64,000 bases of DNA from Closterium sp. Naga37s-1. Its lineage: Eukaryota; Streptophyta; Zygnematophyceae; Desmidiales; Closteriaceae. This document shows, piece by piece, positions 22,001 to 33,381 of this stretch (positions are counted from its first letter, which is position 1; each line of letters opens with the position of its first letter). The DNA lies in contig CANJKZ010000092.1 of assembly GCA_947471745.1 (NCBI GenBank), forward strand, positions 1,364,001 through 1,428,000, written 5' to 3'. The position numbers were made by a program, and so were the translations under genes. The notes under the pieces are model-generated. The model was not told where the DNA came from. It did not search any database and was given only the letters and a program-made list of their open reading frames with translations.

Positions 22001-22581
22001 GTCAACGAGAGGGAGTTGACTTCTTCCAGACCTTCTCCCCGACCCCGAAGATGACCACTCTTCGGGTTCTGCTGCACGTCGCCGCTCAGCGTGACTACGA
22101 GCTCCACTCTCTTGACTTCAGCACTGCGTTCCTACAGGGCAGCCTGCACGAGGAGATCTGGCTGCGCCGCCCACCTGGCTTCACTGGATCGTTCCCTCCT
22201 GGTACCCAGTGGAGCCTCCGGCGGCCAGTCTACGGTCTCCGCCAAGCACCCCGTGAGTGGCACGACACACTGAGGACTACTCTTGCTGCTCTTGGGTTTG
22301 CTCCTTCTACTACTGACCCGTCGCTGTTTCTACGCACCGACAGCACTCTGCTGCCGTTCTACGTTCTCGTTTACGTAGACGACTTGGTCTTTGCTACTGC
22401 TGACACTGAGGCACTCGCCCACGTGAAGTCGGAGCTGCAGAAGAGACACACGTGCACAGACCTGGGTGAACTGACAAGCTATGTTGGCTTGCGGATCACC
22501 CGGGACAGAGCACATCTCACCGTCACCTTGACTCAGTCACACATGGTGCAGCAGGTCCTTCAGCGCTTCCGCTTCACGTAA
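19072..22581 (+). pseudogene. Copia B integrase, hinge and reverse transcriptase
   Basis: A long open frame beginning just after an 8-bp deletion relative to copia A near 19095. It encodes the integrase core (LHLDVWGP, HSDRGGEF, QQNGVAERR), a very long Gly/Ala/Glu/Pro hinge with tandem repeats (20110-20330 and 20755-20965), and then reverse transcriptase with WIFRVKRPPG, RYVARGFSQREG, DFSTAFLQG, VYGLRQAPREWH and the catalytic YVDDLVF block. It stops at a TAA (22579-22581) within the RT thumb region, after which the homologous frame continues. The hinge is far longer than in usual copia elements. Confidence 0.9.
20755..20965 (+). repeat. 33-bp tandem repeat in copia B hinge
   Basis: About six copies of a 33-bp unit encoding ADPGVGAAAGA with small changes. 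A matching array lies at 28165-28375 in element C. The Leu-rich open frame seen in the next reading frame is a by-product of the repeat. Confidence 0.88.
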
Positions 22582-23355
22582 TCCTCGCCTCAGGCCACTC
22601 CTCTGCCTACCAGTCACTCGCTCTCAGCTCTGCCTTCGGATGAGTCCGTAGAGCCGAGTGGCCCGTATCCAGAGCTTGTTGGCTGCCTCATGTACCTGAT
22701 GACCTGCACTCGACCTGACCTAGCATACCCTCTTAGCATCCTCGCACGCTATGTCGCTCCTGGCCGTCACCGGAAGGAGCACATGGATGCCGCTAAGAGG
22801 GTGTTGCGCTACTTGTGCAGTACGTCGGGCATGGGGCTTGTGCTTGGAGGACGGCGCGACGTTGTCCTCACTGGACACTCTGACGCTTCTTGGGCTGACG
22901 ACCAGGCTACTCAGCGGTCGTCTCAGGGTTACACCTTCAGCCTTGGTTCTGGCTCAGTTTCTTGGCGTTCTACTCGCTCGTCTTCAGTTCTCAGCTCCAG
23001 TTGTGAGGCTGAGATCTACGCCACAGCCATGGCTGCACAGGAGTTACGCTGGCTCACCTACCTGCTGACTGCCCTGGGAGAGCGGCCTAGTTCTCCTCCA
23101 GTGCTGTACGTTGACAACAAGGCCACCATTGCCTTGTGTCAGGAGCACAGACTGGAGCACAGGACGAAGCACATCGCTCTGCGCTACTTCCTTGCTCGAG
23201 AGCTGCAGCAGCGCGGTCAGCTTCGTCTTGCGTACGTGGCCACTCGGGCCAACACTGCTGATGTGTTCACCAAGGCGCTTCAGCCTTGTGATCATCAGCG
23301 CTTCTGTACTGTTCTAGGCCTTGTGCCTACTGTGCCTCACTTGCTTACTTCTTGA
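22582..23355 (+). pseudogene. Copia B RT end and RNase H
   Basis: Continues the pol frame after the TAA. From 22690 it reads MYLMTCTRPDLAYPLSIL, HSDASWADDQ, LSSSCEAEIYA and VDNKATIALC, ending with HIALRYFLARE and ANTADVFTKAL. This is the copia RNase H with its catalytic acids visible. It would be made only if the upstream stop were bypassed. Confidence 0.9.
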
Positions 23356-23584
23356 CTCTGTTTGTACTGTGATCTCTATATATATACCTGCATGCTTACA
23401 CTTGCTAGGTTGTGATCACTGTACCTCTTGCTATATTATAAACCTGCATGTGAACTGGTCTTGTGACCACTTGCTTGTGCTCAGAATTTGTGTGGTTTCC
23501 TTGAGATCCACCCTGAGCTTGCTTTGCTTTGCTTTGACAGGTCTTGTGACCATCTGGTTGTCTCCCACTTAGCCTATGGGGGTG

Positions 23585-23718
23585 TGTTAAACATTATATG
23601 TTTATATTGTGTAGGCTATAGTGGGTTTAGCCTTAGGGGGTACAACTTGTTAGGGTTTCCTACTTGTATCCCCCTCATTCCTAGTTTGATCATTCTCGTT
23701 CACTCTTAGTTTCTCACA
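23585..23718 (+). repeat. Shared middle LTR of the copia pair
   Basis: Serves as the 3' LTR of B and the 5' LTR of C. Preceded by the polypurine tract CTATGGGGGTG and followed by the primer site. No target duplication lies at either edge. Confidence 0.92.
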
Positions 23719-24493
23719 TGGTATTACGAGCCTAGGTCGTTAACTACGACCGAACGATGGGCCCACCATTTTCGCCTAGTCGCGCCCTAGCGCGCCTCGC
23801 CTAGTCGCGCCCTCGAGCGCCCTCCTCTCTCTCCCTCCCTTTCGCGCGCCCTAGCGTGCCTCTCGCGATCGGCCCCGCCTAGCCCGCACGCCCTAGCGTG
23901 CCTCGTGCGATCGGCCCCGCCTAGCCCCGCCCACCTCGTACGCCCTAGCGTGCGACCCGCGCGGCACCCCACGCGTCGCCTGCCCCGCGCGCCCTTGCGT
24001 GCCCCGTGCGGCCCTGCGTGCTCGCTGCCCCGCGCGCCCTTGCGCGCCTCTTACGGACCGGCCCCGCCCCTTAGCGCGCGCCCTTACGTGCCCCGTGCGA
24101 CCGGCCCACACCCACCCGCGCGCCCTTGCGTGCCCCTCGCGTACCGGCCCCGCCCAGCTAGACCGCCCTCGCGTGCCTAGTGCGACCCGGCCCCGCCCCA
24201 CCAGCCCGCCCTTGCGTGCCCCGTGCGACCAGGCCCCGCCCTAGCTAGCTCGCCACCTCGTGCCCCGTGCGGACCGCCCCGCTCTGCCCTGCACGCCCTC
24301 GCGTGCCCCACCTCGAGTAGCCGCTGCCTAGCCGAGCTGAGCCGCCCCACCGAACCGCGTCACCCGGCCCGAGCCGCGCCGCCCTACCGAACCGCGCCGC
24401 CCTTCCGAGCCGCGCCGCCCTACCGAGCCGCGCCTCCTACCGAGCCGCGCCCCTGCTTCTGCTACTACTACTGCTACTACTCCTACTGTCACT

Positions 24494-26309
24494 ATGGCTA
24501 GCCCTCCTGTGCTAGCTTTCGATGCTGAGGGCCGCCCAGTGAAGTTTGACACCTGGCTCGATGACCTGCACCTATTCCTACAGCTCACTGCCAAGGAGGA
24601 CATCTCACTGTACGATCACGCCTTAGGCCATGCTACTGCCCCTGCTGCTACTGCTGACAGCACTGCCCGCTCACAGTGGCAGACTCGTGACGCCCACGCT
24701 CGCTTTGCTATTCGCAACTCCCTGCCGATAGATGAGCGCGAGCACTTTTGGCCAGCACAAGACTGCACAGGCACTGTACACTGCTGTCGTTGCCCGCTAC
24801 TCCTCACCTGCCTCTGCCGCACTAGGCCGTCTCTCACTCCCCTACCTGTTCCCTGACCTGTCCTCTTTCTCCACAGTCGCTGACCTCATCACGCACCTCC
24901 GCACTAGTGAGGCCCGCTTCCGTGCCGCTATGCCCAATGAGTTTCTTGCCAAGAACCCCCCCCCGCTCTGGCTCACTCTCTACCACCTAGTCACCCGCCT
25001 CCCTGACACTCTGCGTGCAGTCAGGGACCACTTCCTAGCTCGCTGCCCCACTGAGCTCACCATTGCCCTCCTCGAGAAGGAACTACTTGCAGCTGAGGCT
25101 AGCATAGTCGCTATAGGTGCCTCTCGTGGCGACCCCCGCACCCCTTTCTTTGAGGGGTGTTCCCCTTCCCCCCTTCTCCCCTCTGTAGCCTCTGCTGCTG
25201 CTGTCGACCTCCTTGGTGCTGAGAAGGTCGGGACTGCGTCCGCTCCGAGCTGGCGCCGCAGCGGCAAGGGCAAAGGGGGCAAGGGAGGCGGAGGTGACGG
25301 CGGGGGAGGCGGTGGTGGGGGCGGTGGCGGCGGTGGGGGTGGTGGTGGGGCTGGAGGGACTAGTGGCAGCGGTGGGGGTGGTGGCGGCAGCGGCGGGGGA
25401 GGTGGCAGGGGCGGGGGCGGTGGTGGTGGCGGCGGTGGACGCGGAGGCGGCAGGGGCGGTGGTGGACGGGGTGGCAGCGGCGGAGGTGGTGGTCGTGGAG
25501 GCGCCGGCGGTGGCCAGAGCCAGCAGCAGACTCCGTCGCCCCAGGAGCTTCGTGAGTGGTACTCTCAGCACGGGGGGGGGGGGTGGACTTAGCTGCACGT
25601 ACGTCATCCGCACAGGTGACCGCACTGGTCAGACGTGTGGGAGGGCGCACCCCCGCAGCGCTGCTTCTCCCGCCTCGACGACGCCTGGCGCACTCAGTTC
25701 CCTGGTGCCACTGAGCTGCCCCGCTGGGCTGATCTGATGAGGAAGAACATTGATATCTATGCTCTTGACTTTGATGCTATTCTCACTGCCATGTATGTCT
25801 TGTCTACTAGTGGAGAGGGTGATCAGTACCTGTGTGTTCCGCCCGACCCGGGCATTCGACCCAGTGAGGCTGCCGCTCTAGGTGCTAGTGTGTCTGGTGC
25901 CCTAGGTGCTGGTGAGGCTGCCGCTCTAGGTACTTGCGTGTCTGCTGCCCCAGGTGCTGGTGAGGCTGCTGCTCTAGGTGCTCGTGAGTCTGCGCCCCCT
26001 GGTACTGGGTCTACTGAGGCACTGCACACCTTCACACTGGACTCAGGTGCTTCTCGCTGTTTCTTTCGTGACCGCACTGCCCTTGAGCAGCTTGCTCGGC
26101 CAGTTGCAGTCTCCCTCGCTGACCCCTCTGGGGGTCCGGTCGTTGCGACCTCCTCCACTGTCCTCCCTTGTCCTGCGGTTCCGTCGGGCACACTGTCAGG
26201 TCTCTACCTCCCCTCGTTCTCTACGAACTTGGTGGCGGGTAGTGCGCTCCAGGACGGGGGTGTCCACCAGTTTACCCCTGCCTACGAGCGCGTGACACAC
26301 TGCACGTGA
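24494..26309 (+). pseudogene. Copia C Gag-protease region, disrupted
   Basis: A copy of the B region at an offset of about 7410 bp, with the same extra base, the same frameshift near 25645 and the same TGA (26307-26309). The G run has 12 bases instead of 13 (25572-25583), which ends the Gag frame at 25592. The match in damage shows B and C descend from one defective copy. Confidence 0.9.
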
Positions 26310-26481
26310 GCTCGGACGGGCCGCCACCTGGCTACCTTCACTCGGCAGCCGGGGTCGGACCTGTACACACTGACCACTGAGTCCCCTCAAGTAGCTGCGT
26401 CTGCGTCTGCGTCAGGTCAGCTGTCTGCCCCCTGCTCGTGTCGCTCCCTGGCACACGAGACTGTCCTCTGGCACCACCGCC

Positions 26482-27753
26482 TTGGTCACCCGTCGGTGCA
26501 ACGCCTTGCACAAACGGTACCTTGTCTCTGGTCTTCCCAGGGTTCTCCCTCCACTCCCACCCTCGCCTGCTCCTCCCTGCCTTCCCTGTGTCGAGGGACG
26601 GCAGCGCGCTGCTCCTCACTCCTCCTCGTTCCCTCCCACAGAGGCTCCACTGCAGACTCTCCACCTGGACGTGTGGGGCCCAGCCCGCGTCCGTGGACAG
26701 GGTCAGGAGAGGTACTTCCTGATCGTTGTTGACGACTACTCGCGCTACACCACGGTCTTCCCCTTGCGCACCAAGGGTGAAGTCCCTGATGTTTTGATCC
26801 CTTGGATCCGCGCTTCTCGTCTCCAGCTCAGTGAGCGGTTCCACTCGGACTTTCCTGTCCTGTGTCTGCACTCTGACAGAGGTGGTGAGTTCTCCTCCGA
26901 CCTCTTGGCAGCCTACTGTGCGGAGCACGGCATCCGCCAGTCGTTCACGCTTCCGGCCTCTCCACAGCAGAATGGGGTTGCTGAGCGCCGCATTGGTTTG
27001 GTCATGGAGGTCGCTCGTACCTCCTTGATCCATGCGGCTGCCCCCCACTTTCTGTGGCCGTTTGCGGTCCGATACGCTGCGCATCAGCTCAACCTCTGGC
27101 CCCGTGTCTCCGTTCCGGAGACTTCGCCGACACTGCGTTGGACGGGAGAGGTTGGCGATGCGTCGCGTTTTCGGGTCTGGGGATCTCGAGCTTTTGTTCG
27201 CGATACGTCTGCGGACAAGCTCTCCTCCCGCGCTGTTCCTTGTGTCTTCCTTGGCTTTGTCCCGGACGCGTCTGGTTGGCAGTTTTACCACGCCACCTCG
27301 CGCCGTGTCCTGCCCTCTCAGGACGTCACTTTTGACGAGTCGGTGCCCTACTACCGCCTCTTCCCCTACCGCATTGCCCCGCTCCCCCCCCCGCCTCTCT
27401 TCCTAGCGCCAGGTGCTGCTGTGGTAGACCCCCTCCCCCCTCAGGGTGCCGCTCCCTCAGGTGTGTCCCAGGTAGACCCGGTTGAGCCTGTCGAGGTAGC
27501 TGTCGACTCTCGTCCTGCTAGGGGTGCGGAGCCTGAGGGTGCGGAGCCTGGAGGTGCGGAGTCTGGGGGTGCGGAGCCTGGAGTTGCGGAGTCTAGGGGT
27601 ACTGAGCCTGGGGGTGCTGAGTCTGGGGGTGCTGAGCCTGGGGGTGCTGAGTCTGGGGGTGCTGAGCCTGGGAGTGCTACGTCTGAGGGTACTGAGCCAG
27701 AGGGTGCTGCGACTAAGCGTGCTACACCTGGAGGCGCTCTCTCCTCACAGTAG
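26482..27753 (+). pseudogene. Copia C integrase, ended by a private stop
   Basis: Same integrase core as in B, but CAG at 20341 in B is TAG at 27751 in C, so the frame ends at the start of the hinge. This C-to-T change is absent from B and arose after the duplication. Confidence 0.9.
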
Positions 27754-29991
27754 CTACGTGAGTGGTACTTACAGTACTGCAGCCTCCGGAGAGGTGCTTC
27801 TGGAGCTAGGGGTGCTGCTGGAGCTGGTGCTCGTGCTTCCCCTCCTAGGCGGGAGCTGCCCTCTCCCCAGCGGCTCCGAGAGTGGTACGCTCGGCGCTGC
27901 AGTCTCCGGAGTGGCGCTACTAGTGTCGCGGACCCTGGAGCTGGAGCTGCTGCTGGTACTGGTGCTGCTGGAGCTGGAGTTGCTGGTGGTGCTGCTGGCG
28001 CTGCTGGAGGTGCTGCTGGTGCTGCTGGAGCTGCTGGAGGTGCTGCTGCTGCTGGCGGTGCTGCTGGCGCTGCTGGAGGTGCTGTTGGTGCTGGTGCTGC
28101 TGGAGCTGCTGGAGGTGCTGGTGCTGCTGGCGCTGCTGGAGGTGCTACTGGAGCTGCTGCTGGTGCTGCGGACCCTGGAGTTGGAGCTGCTGCTGGTGCT
28201 GCGGACCCTGGAGTTGGAGCTGCTGCTGGTGCTGCGGACCTTGGAGTTGGAGCTGCTGCTGGTACTGCGGACCCTGGAGTTGGAGCTGCTGCTGGTGCTG
28301 CGGACCCTGGAGTTGGAGCTGCTGCTGGTGCTGCGGACCCTGGCGTTGGAGCTGCTGCTGGTGCTGGAGGTGCTGGCGCTACTGGAGCTACTGGTGGTCC
28401 TGCGGGGGCTGTAGCTGGAGACCCTGGAGCTGAGGCTACTGGTGGTTTCTCTGCTGGTTCTGGTGGCGCTACGCGCCCGCAGCCGTACTTCGTTCCGCTC
28501 CTTCAGCAGATTCTTGGTCAGTCGCCTCCTCCTTGTCTTGCTCCCTCCTTAGAGTGTCTTCCGCCAGTCCAGTCGCAGTCACAGTTACCTCCTGCCTTAC
28601 CACTTCCTGGTCCTTCTCCTTATACTAGTCCGACTGGAGGTCTTACCGAGCGTCGTGAGCCTGAGTCTCGTCCTGCGTCGCCCGAGTCTCGTCGTGCGTC
28701 GCCTGTTCGTGCTGCTCACACTGGTCGTCGTGTCCCTCGTCAGCGTCCTCCTGCTGTCCCAGGCACTCACCAGATGGCGCTTCGTCCTTCCACTGCTCCT
28801 CAGCGCGTCCCTCTGCCGTCTCCTCCTGCGTCCTCTCTTCCTGCTCTTGCTGACCCGGAGTCTGACTCCCTTCGTGCTGCCAGTCCTACTGTCACGTGTC
28901 TCCTCGCCACCGTTGTCACTGACCCTTCCTTTGAGTCCTCTGCTGCGTCTGCTCTAGTCGCTGAGTTAGTTGACTTTGCTGCCGCTTGTCGTCTAGACTA
29001 CGCCGCTAGCCTTGTCGCTGCGTCTGAGTCTGAGTCTGTCTGTCCTCCGTCCGTCGGGGGTGAGTGTGCTCTTGGCACGGACGTCCTTGAGGACAGGCAG
29101 GAGGAGTTTGAGTGCTTTGCCGCTGCTTTACCTCATCTCGTGTCCATGCTGGTTGCCCCTGAGGGAGACCCGGATGCTCCAGACATCCCGACCCCGCGCT
29201 CTTACACTGAGGCGATCGCGGGTGAGTACTCCTCTCAGTGGCAGACAGCCATGGACGCAGAGATGGCTTCATGGAAGTCCACAGGCACCTACGTCGACGA
29301 GGTTCCCCCACCTGGGGCGAACATCGTCAGTGGCATGTGGATTTTCAGGGTGAAGCGGCCGCCGGGTTCTCCGCCTGTCTTCAAGGCACGTTACGTTGCA
29401 CGAGGCTTCAGTCAACGAGAGGGAGTTGACTTCTTCCAGACCTTCTCCCCGACCCCGAAGATGACCACTCTTCGGGTTCTGCTGCACGTCGCCGCTCAGC
29501 GTGACTACGAGCTCCACTCTCTTGACTTCAGCACTGCGTTCCTACAGGGCAGCCTGCACGAGGAGATCTGGCTGCGCCGCCCACCTGGCTTCACTGGATC
29601 GTTCCCTCCTGGTACCCAGTGGAGCCTCCGGCGGCCAGTCTACGGTCTCCGCCAAGCACCCCGTGAGTGGCACGACACACTGAGGACTACTCTTGCTGCT
29701 CTTGGGTTTGCTCCTTCTACTACTGACCCGTCGCTGTTTCTACGCACCGACAGCACTCTGCTGCCGTTCTACGTTCTCGTTTACGTAGACGACTTGGTCT
29801 TTGCTACTGCTGACACTGAGGCACTCGCCCACGTGAAGTCGGAGCTGCAGAAGAGACACACGTGCACAGACCTGGGTGAACTGACAAGCTATGTTGGCTT
29901 GCGGATCACCCGGGACAGAGCACATCTCACCGTCACCTTGACTCAGTCACACATGGTGCAGCAGGTCCTTCAGCGCTTCCGCTTCACGTAA
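27754..29991 (+). pseudogene. Copia C hinge and reverse transcriptase
   Basis: Continues the frame of the preceding entry after its stop. It contains the 33-bp hinge repeats (28165-28375) and all RT blocks listed for B, including YVDDLVF, and ends at the shared TAA at 29989-29991. Confidence 0.88.
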
Positions 29992-30099
29992 TCCTCGCCT
30001 CAGGCCACTCCTCTGCCTACCAGTCACTCGCTCTCAGCTCTGCCTTCGGATGAGTCCGTAGAGCCGAGTGGCCCGTATCCAGAGCTTGTTGGCTGCCTC

Positions 30100-30765
30100 A
30101 TGTACCTGATGACCTGCACTCGACCTGACCTAGCATACCCTCTTAGCATCCTCGCACGCTATGTCGCTCCTGGCCGTCACCGGAAGGAGCACATGGATGC
30201 CGCTAAGAGGGTGTTGCGCTACTTGTGCAGTACGTCGGGCATGGGGCTTGTGCTTGGAGGACGGCGCGACGTTGTCCTCACTGGACACTCTGACGCTTCT
30301 TGGGCTGACGACCAGGCTACTCAGCGGTCGTCTCAGGGTTACACCTTCAGCCTTGGTTCTGGCTCAGTTTCTTGGCGTTCTACTCGCTCGTCTTCAGTTC
30401 TCAGCTCCAGTTGTGAGGCTGAGATCTACGCCACAGCCATGGCTGCACAGGAGTTACGCTGGCTCACCTACCTGCTGACTGCCCTGGGAGAGCGGCCTAG
30501 TTCTCCTCCAGTGCTGTACGTTGACAACAAGGCCACCATTGCCTTGTGTCAGGAGCACAGACTGGAGCACAGGACGAAGCACATCGCTCTGCGCTACTTC
30601 CTTGCTCGAGAGCTGCAGCAGCGCGGTCAGCTTCGTCTTGCGTACGTGGCCACTCGGGCCAACACTGCTGATGTGTTCACCAAGGCGCTTCAGCCTTGTG
30701 ATCATCAGCGCTTCTGTACTGTTCTAGGCCTTGTGCCTACTGTGCCTCACTTGCTTACTTCTTGA
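30100..30765 (+). pseudogene. Copia C RNase H
   Basis: Identical by eye to the B RNase H frame (22690-23355). Ends 229 bp before the right LTR. The TATATATA-containing tail between them is shared with B and with deleted element A. Confidence 0.9.
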
Positions 30766-30994
30766 CTCTGTTTGTACTGTGATCTCTATATATATACCTG
30801 CATGCTTACACTTGCTAGGTTGTGATCACTGTACCTCTTGCTATATTATAAACCTGCATGTGAACTGGTCTTGTGACCACTTGCTTGTGCTCAGAATTTG
30901 TGTGGTTTCCTTGAGATCCACCCTGAGCTTGCTTTGCTTTGCTTTGACAGGTCTTGTGACCATCTGGTTGTCTCCCACTTAGCCTATGGGGGTG

Positions 30995-31128
30995 TGTCAA
31001 ACATTATATGTTTATATTGTGTAGGCTATAGTGGGTTTAGCCTTAGGGGGTACAACTTGTTAGGGTTTCCTACTTGTATCCCCCTCATTCCTAGTTTGAT
31101 CATTCTCGTTCACTCTTAGTTTCTCACA
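30995..31128 (+). repeat. Copia C right LTR (134 bp)
   Basis: Differs from the other two LTRs at its fourth base (TGTC against TGTT). Followed by the CCGAA target copy. Confidence 0.92.
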
Positions 31129-31133
31129 CCGAA

Positions 31134-32068
31134 TGAACCCTTTCTCCAACAGTGCATCAATTTGACTTCGCAGCTCCTCGAGTTCGAACACTGTGTCCGA
31201 ACAGTCGGCTGCGCGCCAGGTTCCAGCTGGATTTTGTGGTCCTCAGGTCTCTCGGGTGGCAGTCCAGGTGGCAGGTCGTCGGGGAAGATGTCCGGGTACC
31301 TCCGAATCAGCTCCGCTAAATCCGGTGGTACAGCTGCACACAGCTTCTCGATGTCTTTTCTGTCGGTGTCAACCGCCAACTCGCGTAAGCAAACAGCAAA
31401 CAGATGCGCGCCCCTGTTGAAGTGGCGAGCTATAGTGATAGCTTTGACGCACGGGGCTTGGATGTAGTCAGGTGTCCATGCAGGCAGTTTAATTAGCCCC
31501 TCGTGCTTGTTTATGCTGCACGATCCCGTTGTCCAGTCGATGACGGGGTTGTGCCGTCGCAGCCAATCACGTCCCAGCAGCACATCGCAGCCGTCCAATG
31601 TTGTCGCGAGAAACTTCATGCTGAAGCCGAAATCGTCGCCGCAGTCGATCCTGACCGTCCGTGTTTCTTCCGTTATTGCCAGAGGCGTCCCATCCACGAG
31701 GCGAGCGTCAATTTCGGGCAGACACCTGTCAAGTTGCAGCTTGCATTTTTTTGCGCTCGCCAAATTGAAGAGGCGCTGGCCCCTCCATCGACGAACATTT
31801 TCAAGTTATTTTTTAACACCTTGCCAGCGACCAGCACAGGGTGATCCACATGTGTATCCCCGTTATTCGGCCGAGTGCGATCGATTGCATGAATCGGAAC
31901 CACGACTCGGTGGGGATGGTGGGGTTCGGGCGACGGAGCACAGTCAGTAAAGGGCCCGCTAATTACTGACTCTTCCCATTTCCCTGCTCCTTCCTGTCGT
32001 TCCCCGACAGCGGCGTTTTCTCGTGGCAGTCTTTCATGTAGTGACCCGTCTTCCCACACCGGTAACAC
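31134..32068 (-). pseudogene. Chromovirus protease and RT amino-terminal linker
   Basis: Minus strand. The protease segment reads LKMFVDGGASASSI, where the usual D-S/T-G is D-G-G, then shifts frame near 31700 to DVLLGRDWLRRHNPVIDW, the typical second half of a chromovirus protease. The linker to RT follows (PPDLAELIRRYPDIFPDDLP), with a further frameshift near 31185 before ELEELRSQIDALLEKGFIR, which joins the RT frame across the copia pair. The DGG change and the two shifts make it nonfunctional. Confidence 0.85.
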
Positions 32069-33006
32069 GGTCCCTTAGGAGGGCGGTCGGGTGTATGGAC
32101 GGCGTTGATCGTGGCCCGATGGGTCTGGCCACGAAAGCGGTTTCCCTCTTGGGAAGCTGCTCTCGCGTACTGCATCAGCGCATCTGTAGACTCCGCCAGC
32201 CGTACAGCTTCAAGAAATGATGTCGGGCGGCCCCTGCGAACCTCGTACTGTATCTCTTATTTGAGGCCGCTGATGTATTTATCTAACCGCTCAGCTTCCG
32301 ACATATCATCAACTTGGTCGGCGAGGCCCATAAATGACGCCGTGTAGTCTTGGACAGAAGCCATCTGCGACCATGCACGCAGCTTCATGCGAGCTTGCTC
32401 CGAGGCGGATACGTGCTCGAAGCGATCTCGTAAGGCTGCGCCCCACTCCTTCCACGTGCGTATCGTGGTCACTCCGAAGATTGATTGTGCCACTTGATTA
32501 GTCACTGTTGAGGTCCCGTCTACCGCATGTGTCACACTTGTCGGCGTCCCTGTTTCCAAGGTTCGGCGCCACCACTCAAGCGCTGCACCTCGAAGAAGCG
32601 AAACCGCGTAATTAATACGCGTGACATCGTCGTTAACTCCTGCTGCAGTGAAGAAGACCTCGACCCCGAACAGCCACCCTTTTACCGTAACCGTCTTGTC
32701 CGTAGGATTAAACGGGGGTGGGTTGACGGGCTTGATCTTGATCGTCGTTACTGCAACTGGCGCTGCTGCCGCTCGCTGCCTGTCCTCCTCTTCGAAGTCA
32801 CGTGTGAGCGCATCCAGCGGATTGCTCATCGCTTGACTGTTGCCCTCGCCTTCGTCCACAGGCGACTCCTGACGCGCTTCACCTCGCGTCTGGCGTAGCT
32901 CGGCGTTTTCCTCTCGCAGTGTTGTCACTTCCGCCATTAATGTCTTCATGCTCTCCTGCATTTCTGCCACTTGCGCCATCATCCTGTTAACCGCCTCCTG
33001 ATCCAT
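31963..33006 (-). pseudogene. Chromovirus Gag with CCHC knuckle, nonsense-interrupted
   Basis: Minus strand, starting at an ATG at 33006 (MDQEAVNRMMAQVAEMQES), which opens a predicted coiled coil. The retrotransposon Gag core is visible in LLRGAALEWWR and VQDYTASFMGLADQV. A TAA at 32257-32259 interrupts the frame after KYISGLK. The same frame then continues to the zinc knuckle CYRCGKTGHYMKDC. It ends at 31963, where the protease frame takes over. Confidence 0.9.
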
Positions 33007-33193
33007 GTGCCTAGCGCTACGTCTGGTGGGCAGTCGGGTCTCCGTGGCCTTCAGGCAAGTGAAAAGACGAACTATCGGAGTCGGGCAGGATTGAATTAAC
33101 AATCCCTGCGGCCAACCGTCGTGTAGTCACTAAACCAGCCACAGCCTATGCCACCAAACTACCCTCGGAAAAGCGGGGTGAACTAGGAAAGTA

Positions 33194-33205
33194 GCTCTGA
33201 TACCA
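33194..33205 (-). promoter_or_regulatory. Chromovirus primer binding site (tRNA-iMet)
   Basis: On the minus strand this reads TGGTATCAGAGC, two bases inside the 5' LTR. It is the standard plant complement to the 3' end of initiator methionine tRNA, where minus-strand DNA synthesis starts. Confidence 0.93.
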
Positions 33206-33207
33206 GG

Positions 33208-33381
33208 TGTTATGAGTTGTAAAAGAGAGTGCGCAGGTAAACGAATAACGAGACTGTGATTGAATGATCTGAGAATACAATGAAGGAACACACGTTGAAA
33301 TCGGCCGAACGTGCGAAGTCCGAAAATCGGGCTGTACGCGTAGCAGTCAACCCGATAAGGAATTAAGGAAAATTCCTTACA
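33208..33381 (-). repeat. Chromovirus 5' LTR (174 bp)
   Basis: Same ends as the LTR at 8910-9188 and identical over shared parts by eye, but 105 bp shorter. Followed by the CTATC target copy at 33382-33386. Confidence 0.93.

Larger units (their letters stand above)
16174..31128 (+). mobile_element. Head-to-tail pair of copia elements (B and C) sharing a middle LTR
   Basis: Structure is LTR-internal-LTR-internal-LTR, with LTRs at 16174-16307, 23585-23718 and 30995-31128 (134 bp each). One 5-bp target duplication, CCGAA, flanks the whole array (16169-16173 and 31129-31133) and none flanks the middle LTR. The two internal regions are about 7.28 kb each. By eye they differ at eight single bases plus one G in a G run. 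Both carry the same frameshifts and stops. This fits one insertion followed by unequal LTR recombination better than two insertions. Confidence 0.93.
8910..33381 (-). mobile_element. Ty3/gypsy chromovirus, interrupted by nested copia elements
   Basis: A minus-strand LTR retrotransposon with LTRs at 8910-9188 (3') and 33208-33381 (5'). It is flanked by the 5-bp target duplication CTATC at 8905-8909 and 33382-33386. Domain order on the minus strand is gag with a CCHC knuckle, protease, reverse transcriptase, RNase H, integrase with an H2C2 finger, and a C-terminal chromodomain, which is the chromovirus order. Removing the two copia insertions (10441-14802 and 16174-31128) and their target duplications leaves about 5.1 kb, a normal length. 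The coding region carries one nonsense change and several frameshifts, so this copy is inactive. It sits 56 bp beyond the stop codon of the phosphoglycerate mutase gene. Confidence 0.95.

Noticed and set aside
33102-33192. tRNA-like T-arm (GGATTG...CAATCC) in the chromovirus leader
   Set aside because: A hairpin resembling a T-arm and a D-arm-like TTTAGTGACTA are present, but no acceptor stem or anticodon arm could be folded by eye, so no tRNA is called.
9256-33206. CRISPR-like or prokaryotic defence system
   Set aside because: The repeats are LTRs and coding repeats of retrotransposons; spacing and context are eukaryotic and no Cas-like protein is present.
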